Shown in pieces: positions 17,109 to 25,368 of a stretch of 64,000 bases of DNA. A program made the position numbers and the translations under genes. Numbering within the stretch: position 1 is the first letter of the stretch; the number at the start of each line of letters is the position of its first letter. Origin of the DNA: Aliiroseovarius sp. S1123 (lineage in GTDB: Bacteria > Pseudomonadota > Alphaproteobacteria > Rhodobacterales > Rhodobacteraceae); the NCBI RefSeq assembly GCF_023015885.1, contig NZ_JALKBE010000001.1, forward strand, positions 310,001 through 374,000. The letters run 5' to 3'. The notes under the pieces were generated by a model. It was not told the DNA's origin. It saw only the letters and a list, made by a program, of their open reading frames with translations, and ran no database searches.

Positions 17109-17809
17109 GTGATCAGCTTGGGGTCGAAGCCGCGGTCTTCCATCTGGGCGTAAAGCGCATTCAGGCCCTTGTCGCGCTCTTCGCGGAACCGTTCGCCGGT
17201 GGTGAAGCCTTCGATCCGGTCGACGCGGAACATACGGAAGTCTTCGCGTAACTCGCACCAGCTGACCACCGTCCACCCATTGCGCCACAGCCAAAGGGCC
17301 AAGGGGCGGATGGTGCGGGTGGACTTTGCGCCTGCCTCGTCCGCATAGGTCATGATCAACCTCAACCGCGCATCGATGGCGCTTTCGATTTGGTCGATGA
17401 AATGACGGTCACGATCCGAGGGGCGCAGGGTGGGGCCGGCGTGGATCTCAACGCGCTTGGCTTGTGCTTCCAGCGCTTCCGGCAGCACGGCGCGGATCTT
17501 TACCAAGGCCTCGCGGGCGGCAGTTGCCATTGCGGCCCCACCCATCCGCTCGATCAGGTGGGTGCCTGCGATTACGGCCATGATCTCGTCTCGGGTGAAC
17601 ATGAGCGGCGGCACGTCATAGCCCGCCCGCATCACGTACCCGACGCCCGCTTCGCCTTCGACGGGCACGCCCGAGCCAATAAGGTCAGCGATGTCGCGAT
17701 AGATCGTGCGCTCGCTGACCTCGAGTTTCTCGGCCAAATCCCGCGCCGTGGTCAGCCGACCGCCCCGAAGTAGCTGAACAATCTGGAAAAGGCGGTCGGC
17801 ACGGCGCAT
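17105..17809 (-). CDS. HTH-11/WYL-domain transcriptional regulator (YafY-like)
   Basis: Regulator of 234 residues: winged helix (1-60, LAEKLEVSERTIYRDIADL) and a WYL domain (about 135-215) presumed to sense a ligand, with a C-terminal extension. The stop overlaps the CDF stop by four bases. It starts three bases after the VOC gene stop, forming a two-gene operon VOC-WYL. A perfect dyad upstream of that operon (18229-18252) is a good operator candidate. Confidence 0.87.
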   Translation of the reverse strand: MRRADRLFQIVQLLRGGRLTTARDLAEKLEVSERTIYRDIADLIGSGVPVEGEAGVGYVMRAGYDVPPLMFTRDEIMAVIAGTHLIERMGGAAMATAAREALVKIRAVLPEALEAQAKRVEIHAGPTLRPSDRDRHFIDQIESAIDARLRLIMTYADEAGAKSTRTIRPLALWLWRNGWTVVSWCELREDFRMFRVDRIEGFTTGERFREERDKGLNALYAQMEDRGFDPKLIT

Positions 17810-17812
17810 GGA

Positions 17813-18181
17813 TCAGGCGGCTTTCGGTTCAAACATGCCGATCGCGTTGCCATCGGGGTCCGAAGCATAGACGAAGCGCCCCATGGGCAACGGGATCGGG
17901 TCGCTGGTTACTTTGCCACCCGCGCCCTCGCACCGCGACATCGCGTCTTCCAGCGCATCCGGCACCACCATGTGCACTGTCGGGCCACTGCCATCAACCG
18001 CAGGCTTTCCTGCATAGAGATGCCCGCCACCCGGCGCGTCGGTGCCTCCAAAATCGGCCATCGGCACGGGGCCAGTGGTGTCGATTTTCATCGTCCATTT
18101 GAAGACAGTGCTATAGAAATCCACTGCTTTTTCCAGGTTCGAAACGGGGATCTCGCTCCAGCATACTATCGTGGGTGTCAT
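17813..18181 (-). CDS. VOC-family (glyoxalase/bleomycin-resistance-like) protein
   Basis: Protein of 122 residues with the beta-alpha-beta-beta-beta VOC fold: TIVCWSEIPVSNLEKAVDFY at the N-terminus and DPDGNAIGMFEP at the end. Members are metal-dependent isomerases, dioxygenases or drug-binding proteins; the substrate is not predictable. The ATG at 18181 has AAGGAAAG upstream. First gene of the operon with the WYL regulator. Confidence 0.83.
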   Translation of the reverse strand: MTPTIVCWSEIPVSNLEKAVDFYSTVFKWTMKIDTTGPVPMADFGGTDAPGGGHLYAGKPAVDGSGPTVHMVVPDALEDAMSRCEGAGGKVTSDPIPLPMGRFVYASDPDGNAIGMFEPKAA

Positions 18182-18228
18182 TGGGTCTTTCCTTCCATCA
18201 ATGTTGATGAGGCGGTTGTGACACCCCC

Positions 18229-18252
18229 CTCCTGACAGCATAGTGTCAGGAG
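18229..18252. promoter_or_regulatory. Perfect 9-bp inverted repeat, candidate WYL-regulator operator
   Basis: CTCCTGACA, six bases, TGTCAGGAG lies 48 bases upstream of the VOC start and just after the hyi stop. No T-run follows on either strand, so it is unlikely to be a terminator. A further half-like TGTCAG occurs at 18255-18260. Operator role inferred. Confidence 0.55.
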
Positions 18253-18256
18253 CCTG

Positions 18257-19015
18257 TCAGCCGAACCCCTTTATCCATGACAGCCCGTCTTCGGTACGTC
18301 CGGCGGGGTGATATTCGCCACTAACCCAACCCGCATAGCCTTCGTCATCCAACTGCCTGAACCATGCGGGATAGTCGATCACGCCACCCATGGGCTCGTT
18401 CCTGTCTGGGATGCCGCCCACCTGAATGTGGCGGGTCAGGTGTTTTACCTTCTCCCACGTGGCTTGCATGTCGCCGGTGATTTTATGCGCGTGGTAGGCG
18501 TCGAATTGCAGGTGCAGATTGGGGGCTGCGACCTCGGCCAGAATGTCAGCGGCCAAATCGTAGTCCGACAGGAAATAGCCCGGCATGTCGTCCCGATTGA
18601 TCGGCTCGATGGTTAGGCTTTGCTTTGGTGCGTGGGCTGCGGCCCATGTCAGGTTCTCGACAAAAGCCGCGCGGGCCGCGTCGCCTTCTGCCGCACCCGC
18701 CATGATGTGCAGATGGGTGGCGTTGAAGGCCTGCGCAAAGCGCAGTGCACGCTTGAAGTCATGGCGAAATCGCTCTTGCCCATCCGGCATTGCCGCAAAG
18801 CCGCGCGGTCCACCTGTCCAGTTGGGCGGCGGCGTGTTGATCAGCACCATCTGCAGCCCGTTTGCGATCAGGCGCCGCTGAATGTCCTTCGCCGCGTTAT
18901 CATAGGGGAACAACACCTCGACCGCCTCGAATCCAGCTTCGGCGGCGGCATCGAACCGGTCCAGAAAAGGCCGTTCGGTAAACAACAGGGTCAGGTTGGC
19001 GGCAAAACGGGGCAT
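18257..19015 (-). CDS. hyi: Hydroxypyruvate isomerase family TIM-barrel protein
   Basis: Protein of 252 residues. It begins MPRFAANLTLLFTE and carries FDAAAEAGFEAVEVLFPY, both characteristic of Hyi (hydroxypyruvate to tartronate semialdehyde). Metal-ligand type residues occur in the IEPINRDDMPGYFLSD and LQFDAYH segments. The start at 19015 is supported by homology; the frame extends to 19084 without it. No glyoxylate carboligase or tartronate reductase gene is adjacent, so the pathway link is not shown here; a related sugar isomerase role is possible. Confidence 0.82.
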   Translation of the reverse strand: MPRFAANLTLLFTERPFLDRFDAAAEAGFEAVEVLFPYDNAAKDIQRRLIANGLQMVLINTPPPNWTGGPRGFAAMPDGQERFRHDFKRALRFAQAFNATHLHIMAGAAEGDAARAAFVENLTWAAAHAPKQSLTIEPINRDDMPGYFLSDYDLAADILAEVAAPNLHLQFDAYHAHKITGDMQATWEKVKHLTRHIQVGGIPDRNEPMGGVIDYPAWFRQLDDEGYAGWVSGEYHPAGRTEDGLSWIKGFG

Positions 19016-19122
19016 GGTGGTCTTCAGGTCCTTATCGGCGGGGTTACGCCAAACTTGCCGATGGCTGCCTTTGACGCAAGGCAAAGGTGCTGTAGGATTC
19101 TCGCAATTTAAAGGGGTTTCCC

Positions 19123-19581
19123 ATGCGTGTTGTTCTCGCCCTGTTTGCTTGCATCGCGGTCTCGGCCTGCCAGCCGAACGTCAGTAGTGTGGGTGCGCGC
19201 GGAGGTGCCAGTTTTTGTGACCGCCTGATCGGCTGGGAAACTGTGGATGGGGACACGGATACTCTGCGCGCCGTGACGCGGCCCGAGATCTGCGCGCTTA
19301 GCCAACCGCACGCGCTGTGGTTTCGGTCAAAACAAGTCAGTACCAAGCTGACAGGGCGTGAATTCTGGCTGCTGGTCCCGCCCAACGATCGGCATCTGAA
19401 AGGCAACGCGCTCACTGGATGGGACCTTCAAGTGCGCCCCTATGGTTTCGCGCACGAGTTCTTTCTGGTTCGCAAAGACGGCGCACACCTTCAACCCGCG
19501 ATTGCCCAAAATACCTGTCCGCGCAAGGCGGTCGGACTGGGCGGGGTTGAAGGCGGCAAAAGTTACTGCCTGACGAACTAG
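19123..19581 (+). CDS. Hypothetical lipoprotein
   Basis: Protein of 152 residues not recognised as a known family. The signal peptide ends with lipobox AVSAC (Cys16). The mature part has four further cysteines, suggesting periplasmic disulfides, and no membrane segments. Isolated between hyi and the cho operon. A good ribosome-site-like AAAGGGG lies upstream of the ATG. Confidence 0.7.
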   Translation: MRVVLALFACIAVSACQPNVSSVGARGGASFCDRLIGWETVDGDTDTLRAVTRPEICALSQPHALWFRSKQVSTKLTGREFWLLVPPNDRHLKGNALTGWDLQVRPYGFAHEFFLVRKDGAHLQPAIAQNTCPRKAVGLGGVEGGKSYCLTN

Positions 19582-19593
19582 GCCTATGCGCTG

Positions 19594-20613
19594 TTAGCTG
19601 CGCGGGTCCAGAAGCCGGGCCATGACAGCGTCTGCGGTGATCCGTCCGACAGATTGCCCGGCCTCGGTCACGTTGATCTCGTCTTGACCAGACAGCGCTC
19701 TCATCACCACATCCACGTGATCGGCCACATCGACGGTGACGGATGCGGACGAAGCTCCGTCTTCCATCACATCGCGCGCGGTCAGAACGCCCAGCGGGTT
19801 CATATGCGCAACGAAGTCCGCCACGTATTCGTTCACGGGATTTGTAAAGATGTCGCGTGGGGTGCCGCATTGTACGATACGTCCGCCTTCCATGATCGCG
19901 ATCCGGTCGCCCAGTTTGAACGCTTCGTCCAGATCGTGGCTTACGAAGATGATCGTGCGTTTCAGGCGCTGCTGAAGCTCGATCAGCTCATCCTGCAGGC
20001 GGGCGCGGATCAGTGGGTCGAGGGCCGAGAAGGGCTCGTCCATCAGAAGGATTGGCGCTTGAGTGGCAAACGCGCGGGCCAGACCCACACGTTGCTGCAT
20101 GCCGCCCGACAGCTCGCCCACCTTGCGGTTGGCCCATTCGCTGAGGTTCACTAGTTCAAGCTGCTCGTCCACGCGGGCGTTGTGTTCGGCCTTTGCCATG
20201 CCAGCCAGTTCCAGTCCCAGCCCAACATTTTCGCGCACCGTGCGCCACGGCAGCAGGCCAAATTGCTGGAACACCATCGCCACGTGGTTCTGGCGGATGC
20301 GGCGCAAGGTGCCGGCGTCGGCGTTGGTGACATCTACCAATCCGTTACCGTCGTTTACCCGTACGCAACCGCGCACGACGGGGTTCAACGCATTCACACC
20401 ACGCAGAAGCGTAGATTTTCCGGAACCGGAAAGGCCCATCAGCACAAGGATTTCGCCTTCGGCCACCGAGAGCGAGCAATTGTGCACGCCCAGCACCTGA
20501 CCGGTTTCGGTTTTTACGTCCGAGCGGTCCTTCCCTGCATCCATTCCGGGCAGAGCGCTTTCGGGCTTGTCGCCAAATACGATCGAGACGTTATCAAATT
20601 CTACAGCGGTCAT
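19594..20613 (-). CDS. choV: Choline ABC transporter, ATP-binding protein
   Basis: ATPase subunit of 339 residues of an OpuA/ProU-type quaternary amine importer. Walker A GLSGSGKST is at 60-68, the signature is LSGGMQQRVGLARA, Walker B is ILLMDEPFSALDPL, and the switch histidine is in FVSHDLDEA. The insertion before Walker A (about residues 14-40) is typical of ChoV. A C-terminal CBS-like region (about 275-335) may sense ionic strength. Starts three bases after choW. Substrate assigned as choline from choX and the adjacent bet genes. Confidence 0.9.
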   Translation of the reverse strand: MTAVEFDNVSIVFGDKPESALPGMDAGKDRSDVKTETGQVLGVHNCSLSVAEGEILVLMGLSGSGKSTLLRGVNALNPVVRGCVRVNDGNGLVDVTNADAGTLRRIRQNHVAMVFQQFGLLPWRTVRENVGLGLELAGMAKAEHNARVDEQLELVNLSEWANRKVGELSGGMQQRVGLARAFATQAPILLMDEPFSALDPLIRARLQDELIELQQRLKRTIIFVSHDLDEAFKLGDRIAIMEGGRIVQCGTPRDIFTNPVNEYVADFVAHMNPLGVLTARDVMEDGASSASVTVDVADHVDVVMRALSGQDEINVTEAGQSVGRITADAVMARLLDPRS

Positions 20614-20615
20614 GA

Positions 20616-21452
20616 TCAGGCCTTCCGTTCTACGCGCAGCATGCGGTCAAGGGCGATGGCGACGGCTACGATGACCAAGCCGCTTTCAAAGCCCAGCGAA
20701 GCGTTCACCGTGTTCAGGGCGCGCACCACCGGAACACCAAGGCCATCCGCGCCGACAAGGGCGGCGATGACGACCATCGAGAGCGACAGCATGATGGTCT
20801 GGTTCAGGCCGGTCATGATCTGTGGGAAGGCCGAGGGCAGCTCGATCTTCCACAGGGTTTGCATCCGGGTCGCGCCGAAAGCCTGTCCTGCTTCGGTCAG
20901 GGCCGTTGGCACCTGGCTGACGCCCAGCTGGGTCAGGCGGATCGGGGCGGGGATGACGAAGATGAAGGTGGCTACAAGGCCCGGCACCATGCCGATGCCA
21001 AACAGCACGATCATCGGGATCAGGTAGACGAATGTCGGAATGGTCTGCATCATGTCCAGCACCGGCAGGATCGCTTGGAAGAAACGCGGGCGGTGGGCGG
21101 CGTAGATGCCGATGGGTACGCCGACGCCCATACAGAACAGGACCGAGAAGACGATCAGCGTCAGGCTTTCGGTGGTCTCTTCCCAGTAGCCTTGGTTCAG
21201 CACGTAAAGGAAGCACAGAACGACGATCGCCACGCGGCCCCAGCTGCGTTGGATGTAAAAGGTCAGAGCGCCCAGAAGCGCTACGATCAGCAGGGCAGGC
21301 GGGTATTGCAGCAGCCAAAGGAACCCGTCGATCCCGTTGCTGAGCACGTCATCGACGAAGTCAAAGAAGGGGCCAAATGCATCGGTCAGCCAGTCAAATC
21401 CATTCGAAATGGTTTTGCCGACCGGAATTTTGGAATCTGTCAGCCAGTCCAC
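20616..21452 (-). CDS. choW: Choline ABC transporter, permease
   Basis: Permease of 278 residues with about six to seven membrane helices and the EAA-like loop TLWKIELPSAFPQIMTGLNQT that contacts ChoV. GTG start at 21452. It begins four bases after the stop of the LysE-type gene, so these are tightly coupled. Central to choline import. Confidence 0.9.
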   Translation of the reverse strand: MDWLTDSKIPVGKTISNGFDWLTDAFGPFFDFVDDVLSNGIDGFLWLLQYPPALLIVALLGALTFYIQRSWGRVAIVVLCFLYVLNQGYWEETTESLTLIVFSVLFCMGVGVPIGIYAAHRPRFFQAILPVLDMMQTIPTFVYLIPMIVLFGIGMVPGLVATFIFVIPAPIRLTQLGVSQVPTALTEAGQAFGATRMQTLWKIELPSAFPQIMTGLNQTIMLSLSMVVIAALVGADGLGVPVVRALNTVNASLGFESGLVIVAVAIALDRMLRVERKA

Positions 21453-21455
21453 GTG

Positions 21456-22070
21456 TCAGTGCCTTTCATTTAGGGCCAGGGCAAGGCCAGAGAAGATCAG
21501 GAAACCGCCGACACCCATGTTCAGGGTATGCAGGCGATGCGGGGTCAAAAGGCCTTGAAAGCCTGCGCCAAACCCTGCGTAGAGCGCAACGGCAAGACAC
21601 TCGAGCACCAAGAACAACCCGCCCAGAAGCGCGTATTGCGGGGCGAGCGGTTGGGAGAGATCGGTGAATTGCGGGAAGAATGCTGTGAAAATCGCGATGG
21701 CTTTTGGGTTGCCAATAGCGATCAGGAAATCTCGGCGGATAAGGGTTGCGACCGGCTCGTCCGTTTGGGCAAAGGCACTAGCCTGCGGTTTCGCACGCCA
21801 CATGCGCCATCCGACATAGACCAGATAGGCAGCACCCGCGTATTTCACCGCGTTGAATGCGGACTCCGATGCAGCCAATACGGCCCCCAGACCAATGCCA
21901 ACCAGCAAGATCATTGCCGCGAAGGGCAGCATACGGCCCATGCCCCCTGCAAGTCCCACCAGAAGTCCACGTCGTGCTCCGTTTGAAAACGCCAACACGT
22001 TGTTGGGCCCCGGCGCGATGTTCAGCGCGAAGCAGGCTGGAATGAACAAGGCAAGCGTGGCAAAGGTCAT
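21456..22070 (-). CDS. LysE/RhtB-family exporter embedded in the choline operon
   Basis: Protein of 204 residues with about six hydrophobic segments and the family N-terminus FIPACFALNIAPGPNNVLAFSNG. LysE-type proteins export amino acids or related small amines. It lies between choX and choW in the same direction, with three bases to choW, so it is almost certainly cotranscribed with choW and choV. Start at 22070 chosen at the first membrane segment; the frame extends to 22130 through a terminator-like hairpin. Substrate unknown. An outward carrier within an uptake operon is unexpected. Confidence 0.88.
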   Translation of the reverse strand: MTFATLALFIPACFALNIAPGPNNVLAFSNGARRGLLVGLAGGMGRMLPFAAMILLVGIGLGAVLAASESAFNAVKYAGAAYLVYVGWRMWRAKPQASAFAQTDEPVATLIRRDFLIAIGNPKAIAIFTAFFPQFTDLSQPLAPQYALLGGLFLVLECLAVALYAGFGAGFQGLLTPHRLHTLNMGVGGFLIFSGLALALNERH

Positions 22071-22091
22071 ATCTGGATCTTCAGGATGCAC

Positions 22092-22126
22092 GAAAAGAAA
22101 CGCGCCGAGAGGATCCCCGGCGCGTT
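22092..22126 (-). terminator. Intra-operon terminator/attenuator between choX and the lysE-like gene
   Basis: Perfect 9-base stem AACGCGCCG / CGGCGCGTT (22099-22107 and 22118-22126). On the minus strand it is followed by TTTCTTTTC. It starts 17 bases after the choX stop. Partial readthrough would give more binding protein than permease and ATPase, a common need in such operons. Confidence 0.75.
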
Positions 22127-22142
22127 CCAAATTGTGTTGGGT

Positions 22143-23075
22143 TTACATGCCCAGCGACGCTTTGACAGCGGCAACAGCATCGCCACCGTCTTTGGTGGTC
22201 ACACCGTCCAGCCATGCCATGTAGGCAGCGGGGTTGGCAGCCAGCCATGCTTTGGCGGCGTCGGCGGGATCTTGGCCGTCATTCAGGATGGCGCCCATGA
22301 TCTCGTTCTCCATCGCCAGCGAGAAGCTGAGGTTTTGCAGCAGCTTACCGGTGTTGGCGCACTCAGCCACGTAACCTGCGCGGGTGTTGGTGTCGACCAC
22401 GGCGCCACCCAGATTGGGGCCGAAGAAGTCGTCACCACCGGTCAGATAGGACATCTCGAAGTTGGCGTTCATCGGGTGGGGTTCCCAGCCAAGGAAGACG
22501 ATCGGCTCGCCCTTCTTGTCGGCGCGGGCAACCTGTGCCAGCATACCCTGTTCCGAGCTTTCAGCCACTTCAAAGCCCTCAAGGCCAAAGGCGTTGCCGT
22601 CGATCATCGATTGGATCAGGCGGTTGCCGTCATTGCCCGGCTCGATGCCGTAGATCTTGCCTTCCAGCGCGTCTGCTTGGGCAGCGATGTCGGCGAAATC
22701 CTTGATGCCCAGATCAGCGGCGGCCTTGTTCACGGCCAGCGTGTACTTGGCGCCTTCAAGGTTGGTGCGCACGGTGTCGACAGTGCCCGCCTCGCGGTAA
22801 GGCGCAATGTCGGCTTCCATGGTGGGCATCCAGTTGCCCAGGAACACGTCGATGTCACCTTCGGCCATCGAGGTATAGGTTACCGGCACGGACAGAACCT
22901 TGATGTCGGTCTCATAGCCCAGAGCCTCAAGAACAACGGTGGTTGCTGCGGTGGTGGCGGTGATGTCGGTCCAGCCAACATCCGAGAAAGTTACTTCGTC
23001 GCAATGGCCATCAGCAAAGGCAGACGTGGCAACAGCCGACAGCGCGATGGCGGAAAGAGTGGATTTGAGTTTCAT
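22143..23075 (-). CDS. choX: Choline-binding periplasmic protein
   Basis: Solute-binding protein of 310 residues with a Sec signal peptide (MKLKSTLSAIALSAVATSAFA) and an OpuAC-type fold. GNWMPTMEADIAPYR and VFLGWEPHPMN supply aromatic residues like those forming the cation-pi box around the trimethylammonium group in ChoX. The ATG at 23075 has GGGAGCGAAC upstream. First gene of the choX-lysE-choW-choV unit, divergent from betI with 184 bases between starts. Confidence 0.92.
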   Translation of the reverse strand: MKLKSTLSAIALSAVATSAFADGHCDEVTFSDVGWTDITATTAATTVVLEALGYETDIKVLSVPVTYTSMAEGDIDVFLGNWMPTMEADIAPYREAGTVDTVRTNLEGAKYTLAVNKAAADLGIKDFADIAAQADALEGKIYGIEPGNDGNRLIQSMIDGNAFGLEGFEVAESSEQGMLAQVARADKKGEPIVFLGWEPHPMNANFEMSYLTGGDDFFGPNLGGAVVDTNTRAGYVAECANTGKLLQNLSFSLAMENEIMGAILNDGQDPADAAKAWLAANPAAYMAWLDGVTTKDGGDAVAAVKASLGM

Positions 23076-23202
23076 ATGTTCGCTCCCTGTTTTTGGTGCG
23101 GTTTTGTTGGCCGGGGCCTGCATTTGCAGACCGCTCGGCGTGACCCTAACGCAGGTAGCGCAGGGGTGGAACCGGCTTCATTGATGCAGACGGTGCTTTT
23201 TA

Positions 23203-23222
23203 TTGATTGACGAGTCAATTAA
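23203..23222. promoter_or_regulatory. BetI operator candidate in the cho/bet divergent region
   Basis: TTGATTGA, CGAG, TCAATTAA is an inverted repeat with one mismatch. It lies 37 bases upstream of the betI ATG, between the divergent choX and betI genes. The ATTGA/TCAAT halves resemble published BetI sites as I remember them. It could repress both directions and be relieved by choline. Confidence 0.65.
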
Positions 23223-23259
23223 AAAAAGCAACCCTGCCGTACGCAAATCGGAGAGGCAT

Positions 23260-23841
23260 ATGCCAAAGCTGGGGATGGAACCCATACGGAAAGGCGCACT
23301 GGTGCAGGCCACGATCGACGAGATCGGCCGCGCGGGCAGCCTTGATGTGACCGTGACGCAGATCGCCAAGCGCGCCGGAGTATCCAGCGCCTTGGCGCAT
23401 CACTATTTCGGCGGGAAGGATCAAATCTTTCTGGCCGCGATGCGTCACATCCTGTCGGTTTATGGCGCGCAGGTGCGCGCCGCCGTGTTGGGTGCAAAGA
23501 CCCCACGTGACCGGGTTGAAGCGATCATTCGCGCGAACTTTGAAGCTGGCAACTTCCGTCCCGAAGTGATCAGCGCCTGGCTTAATTTTTATGTGATGTC
23601 TCAAAGCAATGAGGGTGCGCGGCGCTTGTTGCGCGTCTATCAGCACCGGCTGCATTCGAACCTTGTCTACGATCTGCGCCCTTTGGTGGGCGAAGACGCG
23701 CACGAGGTTGCAGACACGCTCGCCTCGATGATTGACGGCCTCTATATCCGCCACGCCCTTCGCGAAGAAACCCCAAGCGGCAAACGCGCCTGTGATCGTG
23801 TTCTGGCCTGCCTTGATATCATTTTGGAGACCTACGCATGA
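23260..23841 (+). CDS. betI: Choline-responsive TetR-family repressor BetI
   Basis: Repressor of 193 residues. It begins MPKLGMEPIRKGALVQATID, nearly the BetI consensus start, followed by a TetR helix-turn-helix (VTQIAKRAGVSSALAHHYFG). The start at 23260 has GGAGAGG upstream and matches BetI length. The stop overlaps the betC start (ATGA). Expected to repress betC, betA and the cho genes until choline or betaine aldehyde is present. Confidence 0.92.
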   Translation: MPKLGMEPIRKGALVQATIDEIGRAGSLDVTVTQIAKRAGVSSALAHHYFGGKDQIFLAAMRHILSVYGAQVRAAVLGAKTPRDRVEAIIRANFEAGNFRPEVISAWLNFYVMSQSNEGARRLLRVYQHRLHSNLVYDLRPLVGEDAHEVADTLASMIDGLYIRHALREETPSGKRACDRVLACLDIILETYA

Positions 23842-25346
23842 CCTCGCCGAATATCCTGATTATTATGGTGGATCAGCTGAACGGGACGCTGTTCCCGGAT
23901 GGGCCAGCGGACTGGCTGCATGCTCCTAATCTGAAAAAACTGGCCGAAAGTTCGGTCCGGTTTAAGAACGCCTATACCGCTAGCCCGCTCTGCGCGCCGG
24001 GCCGGGCCAGCTTCATGTCGGGCCTGCTGCCGCGCCGGACCAAGGTCTATGACAACGCGGCCGAGTTCGCCTCGGACATCCCGACTTATGCGCACCACCT
24101 GCGCCGGGCCGGTTATCAGACCGCGCTGTCGGGCAAGATGCACTTCGTTGGCCCTGACCAGATGCACGGGTTTGAGGAACGCCTGACCACCGATATCTAC
24201 CCCGCCGATTTCGGCTGGACGCCGGATTATCGCAAGCCCGGCGAGCGGATCGACTGGTGGTATCACAATATGGGGTCTGTCACGGGGGCAGGGGTCGCTG
24301 AGATCTCGAACCAGATGGAGTATGATGACGAGGTTGCGTACAACGCCTGCGCCAAGCTTTACGATCTGGCGCGCGGCCACGATGACCGCCCGTGGTGCCT
24401 GACCGTTAGCTTCACCCACCCGCATGATCCTTACGTGGCGCGTCGCAAATATTGGGATCTCTACGAGGATTGCGAACACCTGCTGCCCGAGGTGCCTGCG
24501 AAAGCGTACGAGGATCACGACCCCCATGCGCAGCGGATTTTCGACGCCAATGACTGGCGCAGCTTTGACATCAAAGAAGAAGACATCCGCCGTTCGCGTC
24601 GCGCCTATTTCGCCAATATCTCCTACTTGGACGACAAGGTTGGCGAGATGTTGGACATTCTGGAAAGTACCCGCCAAGAGGCGATCATCATGTTCGTCTC
24701 GGATCATGGCGACATGCTGGGCGAGCGCGGGTTGTGGTTCAAAATGAACTTCTATGAAGGCTCGGCGCGTGTGCCTCTGATGATCTCGGCACCCGGGATG
24801 GAGCCGGGATTGGTCGAAGCACCCGTTTCGACGCTGGATGTTACCCCCACTTTGGCTGATCTGGCCGGGATTTCGCTGGACGAGGTGAAGCCGTGGGTCG
24901 ATGGCGAAAGCCTTGTGGGATTGGCAAATGGCGAAGAACGCACCAGCCCCGTGGCGATGGAATACGCGGCTGAAGCGTCCTATGCACCGCTGGTGTCTCT
25001 GCGCTATGGCAAGTGGAAGTATAACCGCTGCGCGCTGGACCCCGATCAGCTGTTTGATCTGGAGGCTGACCCGCACGAGCTGGTCAATCTGGCCGACGAT
25101 CCGGCCCATGAAGGTACGCTGAATTCGCTGCGGGCGAAGTCGGAAGCGCGCTGGGATCTTGACGCCTATGACAACGAAGTACGCGAAAGCCAAGCCCGCC
25201 GCTGGGTGGTCTATGAGGCGTTGCGCAACGGCGCGTATTTCCCGTGGGATTACCAGCCGCTGCGCAAAGCGTCCGAGCGCTACATGCGCAACCACATGAA
25301 CCTCGACAATGTGGAAGAAAACGCGCGCTTCCCCCGTGGCGAGTAA
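23838..25346 (+). CDS. betC: Choline-O-sulfatase
   Basis: Type I sulfatase of 502 residues that hydrolyses choline-O-sulfate to choline and sulfate in the cytoplasm. The formylglycine-forming motif CAPGR begins at Cys52 (SPLCAPGRASFMSG). Metal ligands occur in IIMVDQLN near the N-terminus and VSDHGDMLGE later. The C-terminal region with YFPWDYQPL is typical of BetC rather than general arylsulfatases. It sits in the betI-betC-betA unit, confirming the substrate. It needs a formylglycine-generating enzyme or equivalent encoded elsewhere. Confidence 0.93.
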   Translation: MTSPNILIIMVDQLNGTLFPDGPADWLHAPNLKKLAESSVRFKNAYTASPLCAPGRASFMSGLLPRRTKVYDNAAEFASDIPTYAHHLRRAGYQTALSGKMHFVGPDQMHGFEERLTTDIYPADFGWTPDYRKPGERIDWWYHNMGSVTGAGVAEISNQMEYDDEVAYNACAKLYDLARGHDDRPWCLTVSFTHPHDPYVARRKYWDLYEDCEHLLPEVPAKAYEDHDPHAQRIFDANDWRSFDIKEEDIRRSRRAYFANISYLDDKVGEMLDILESTRQEAIIMFVSDHGDMLGERGLWFKMNFYEGSARVPLMISAPGMEPGLVEAPVSTLDVTPTLADLAGISLDEVKPWVDGESLVGLANGEERTSPVAMEYAAEASYAPLVSLRYGKWKYNRCALDPDQLFDLEADPHELVNLADDPAHEGTLNSLRAKSEARWDLDAYDNEVRESQARRWVVYEALRNGAYFPWDYQPLRKASERYMRNHMNLDNVEENARFPRGE

Positions 25347-25368
25347 CCTCTGAACTGACGGAAAGACA

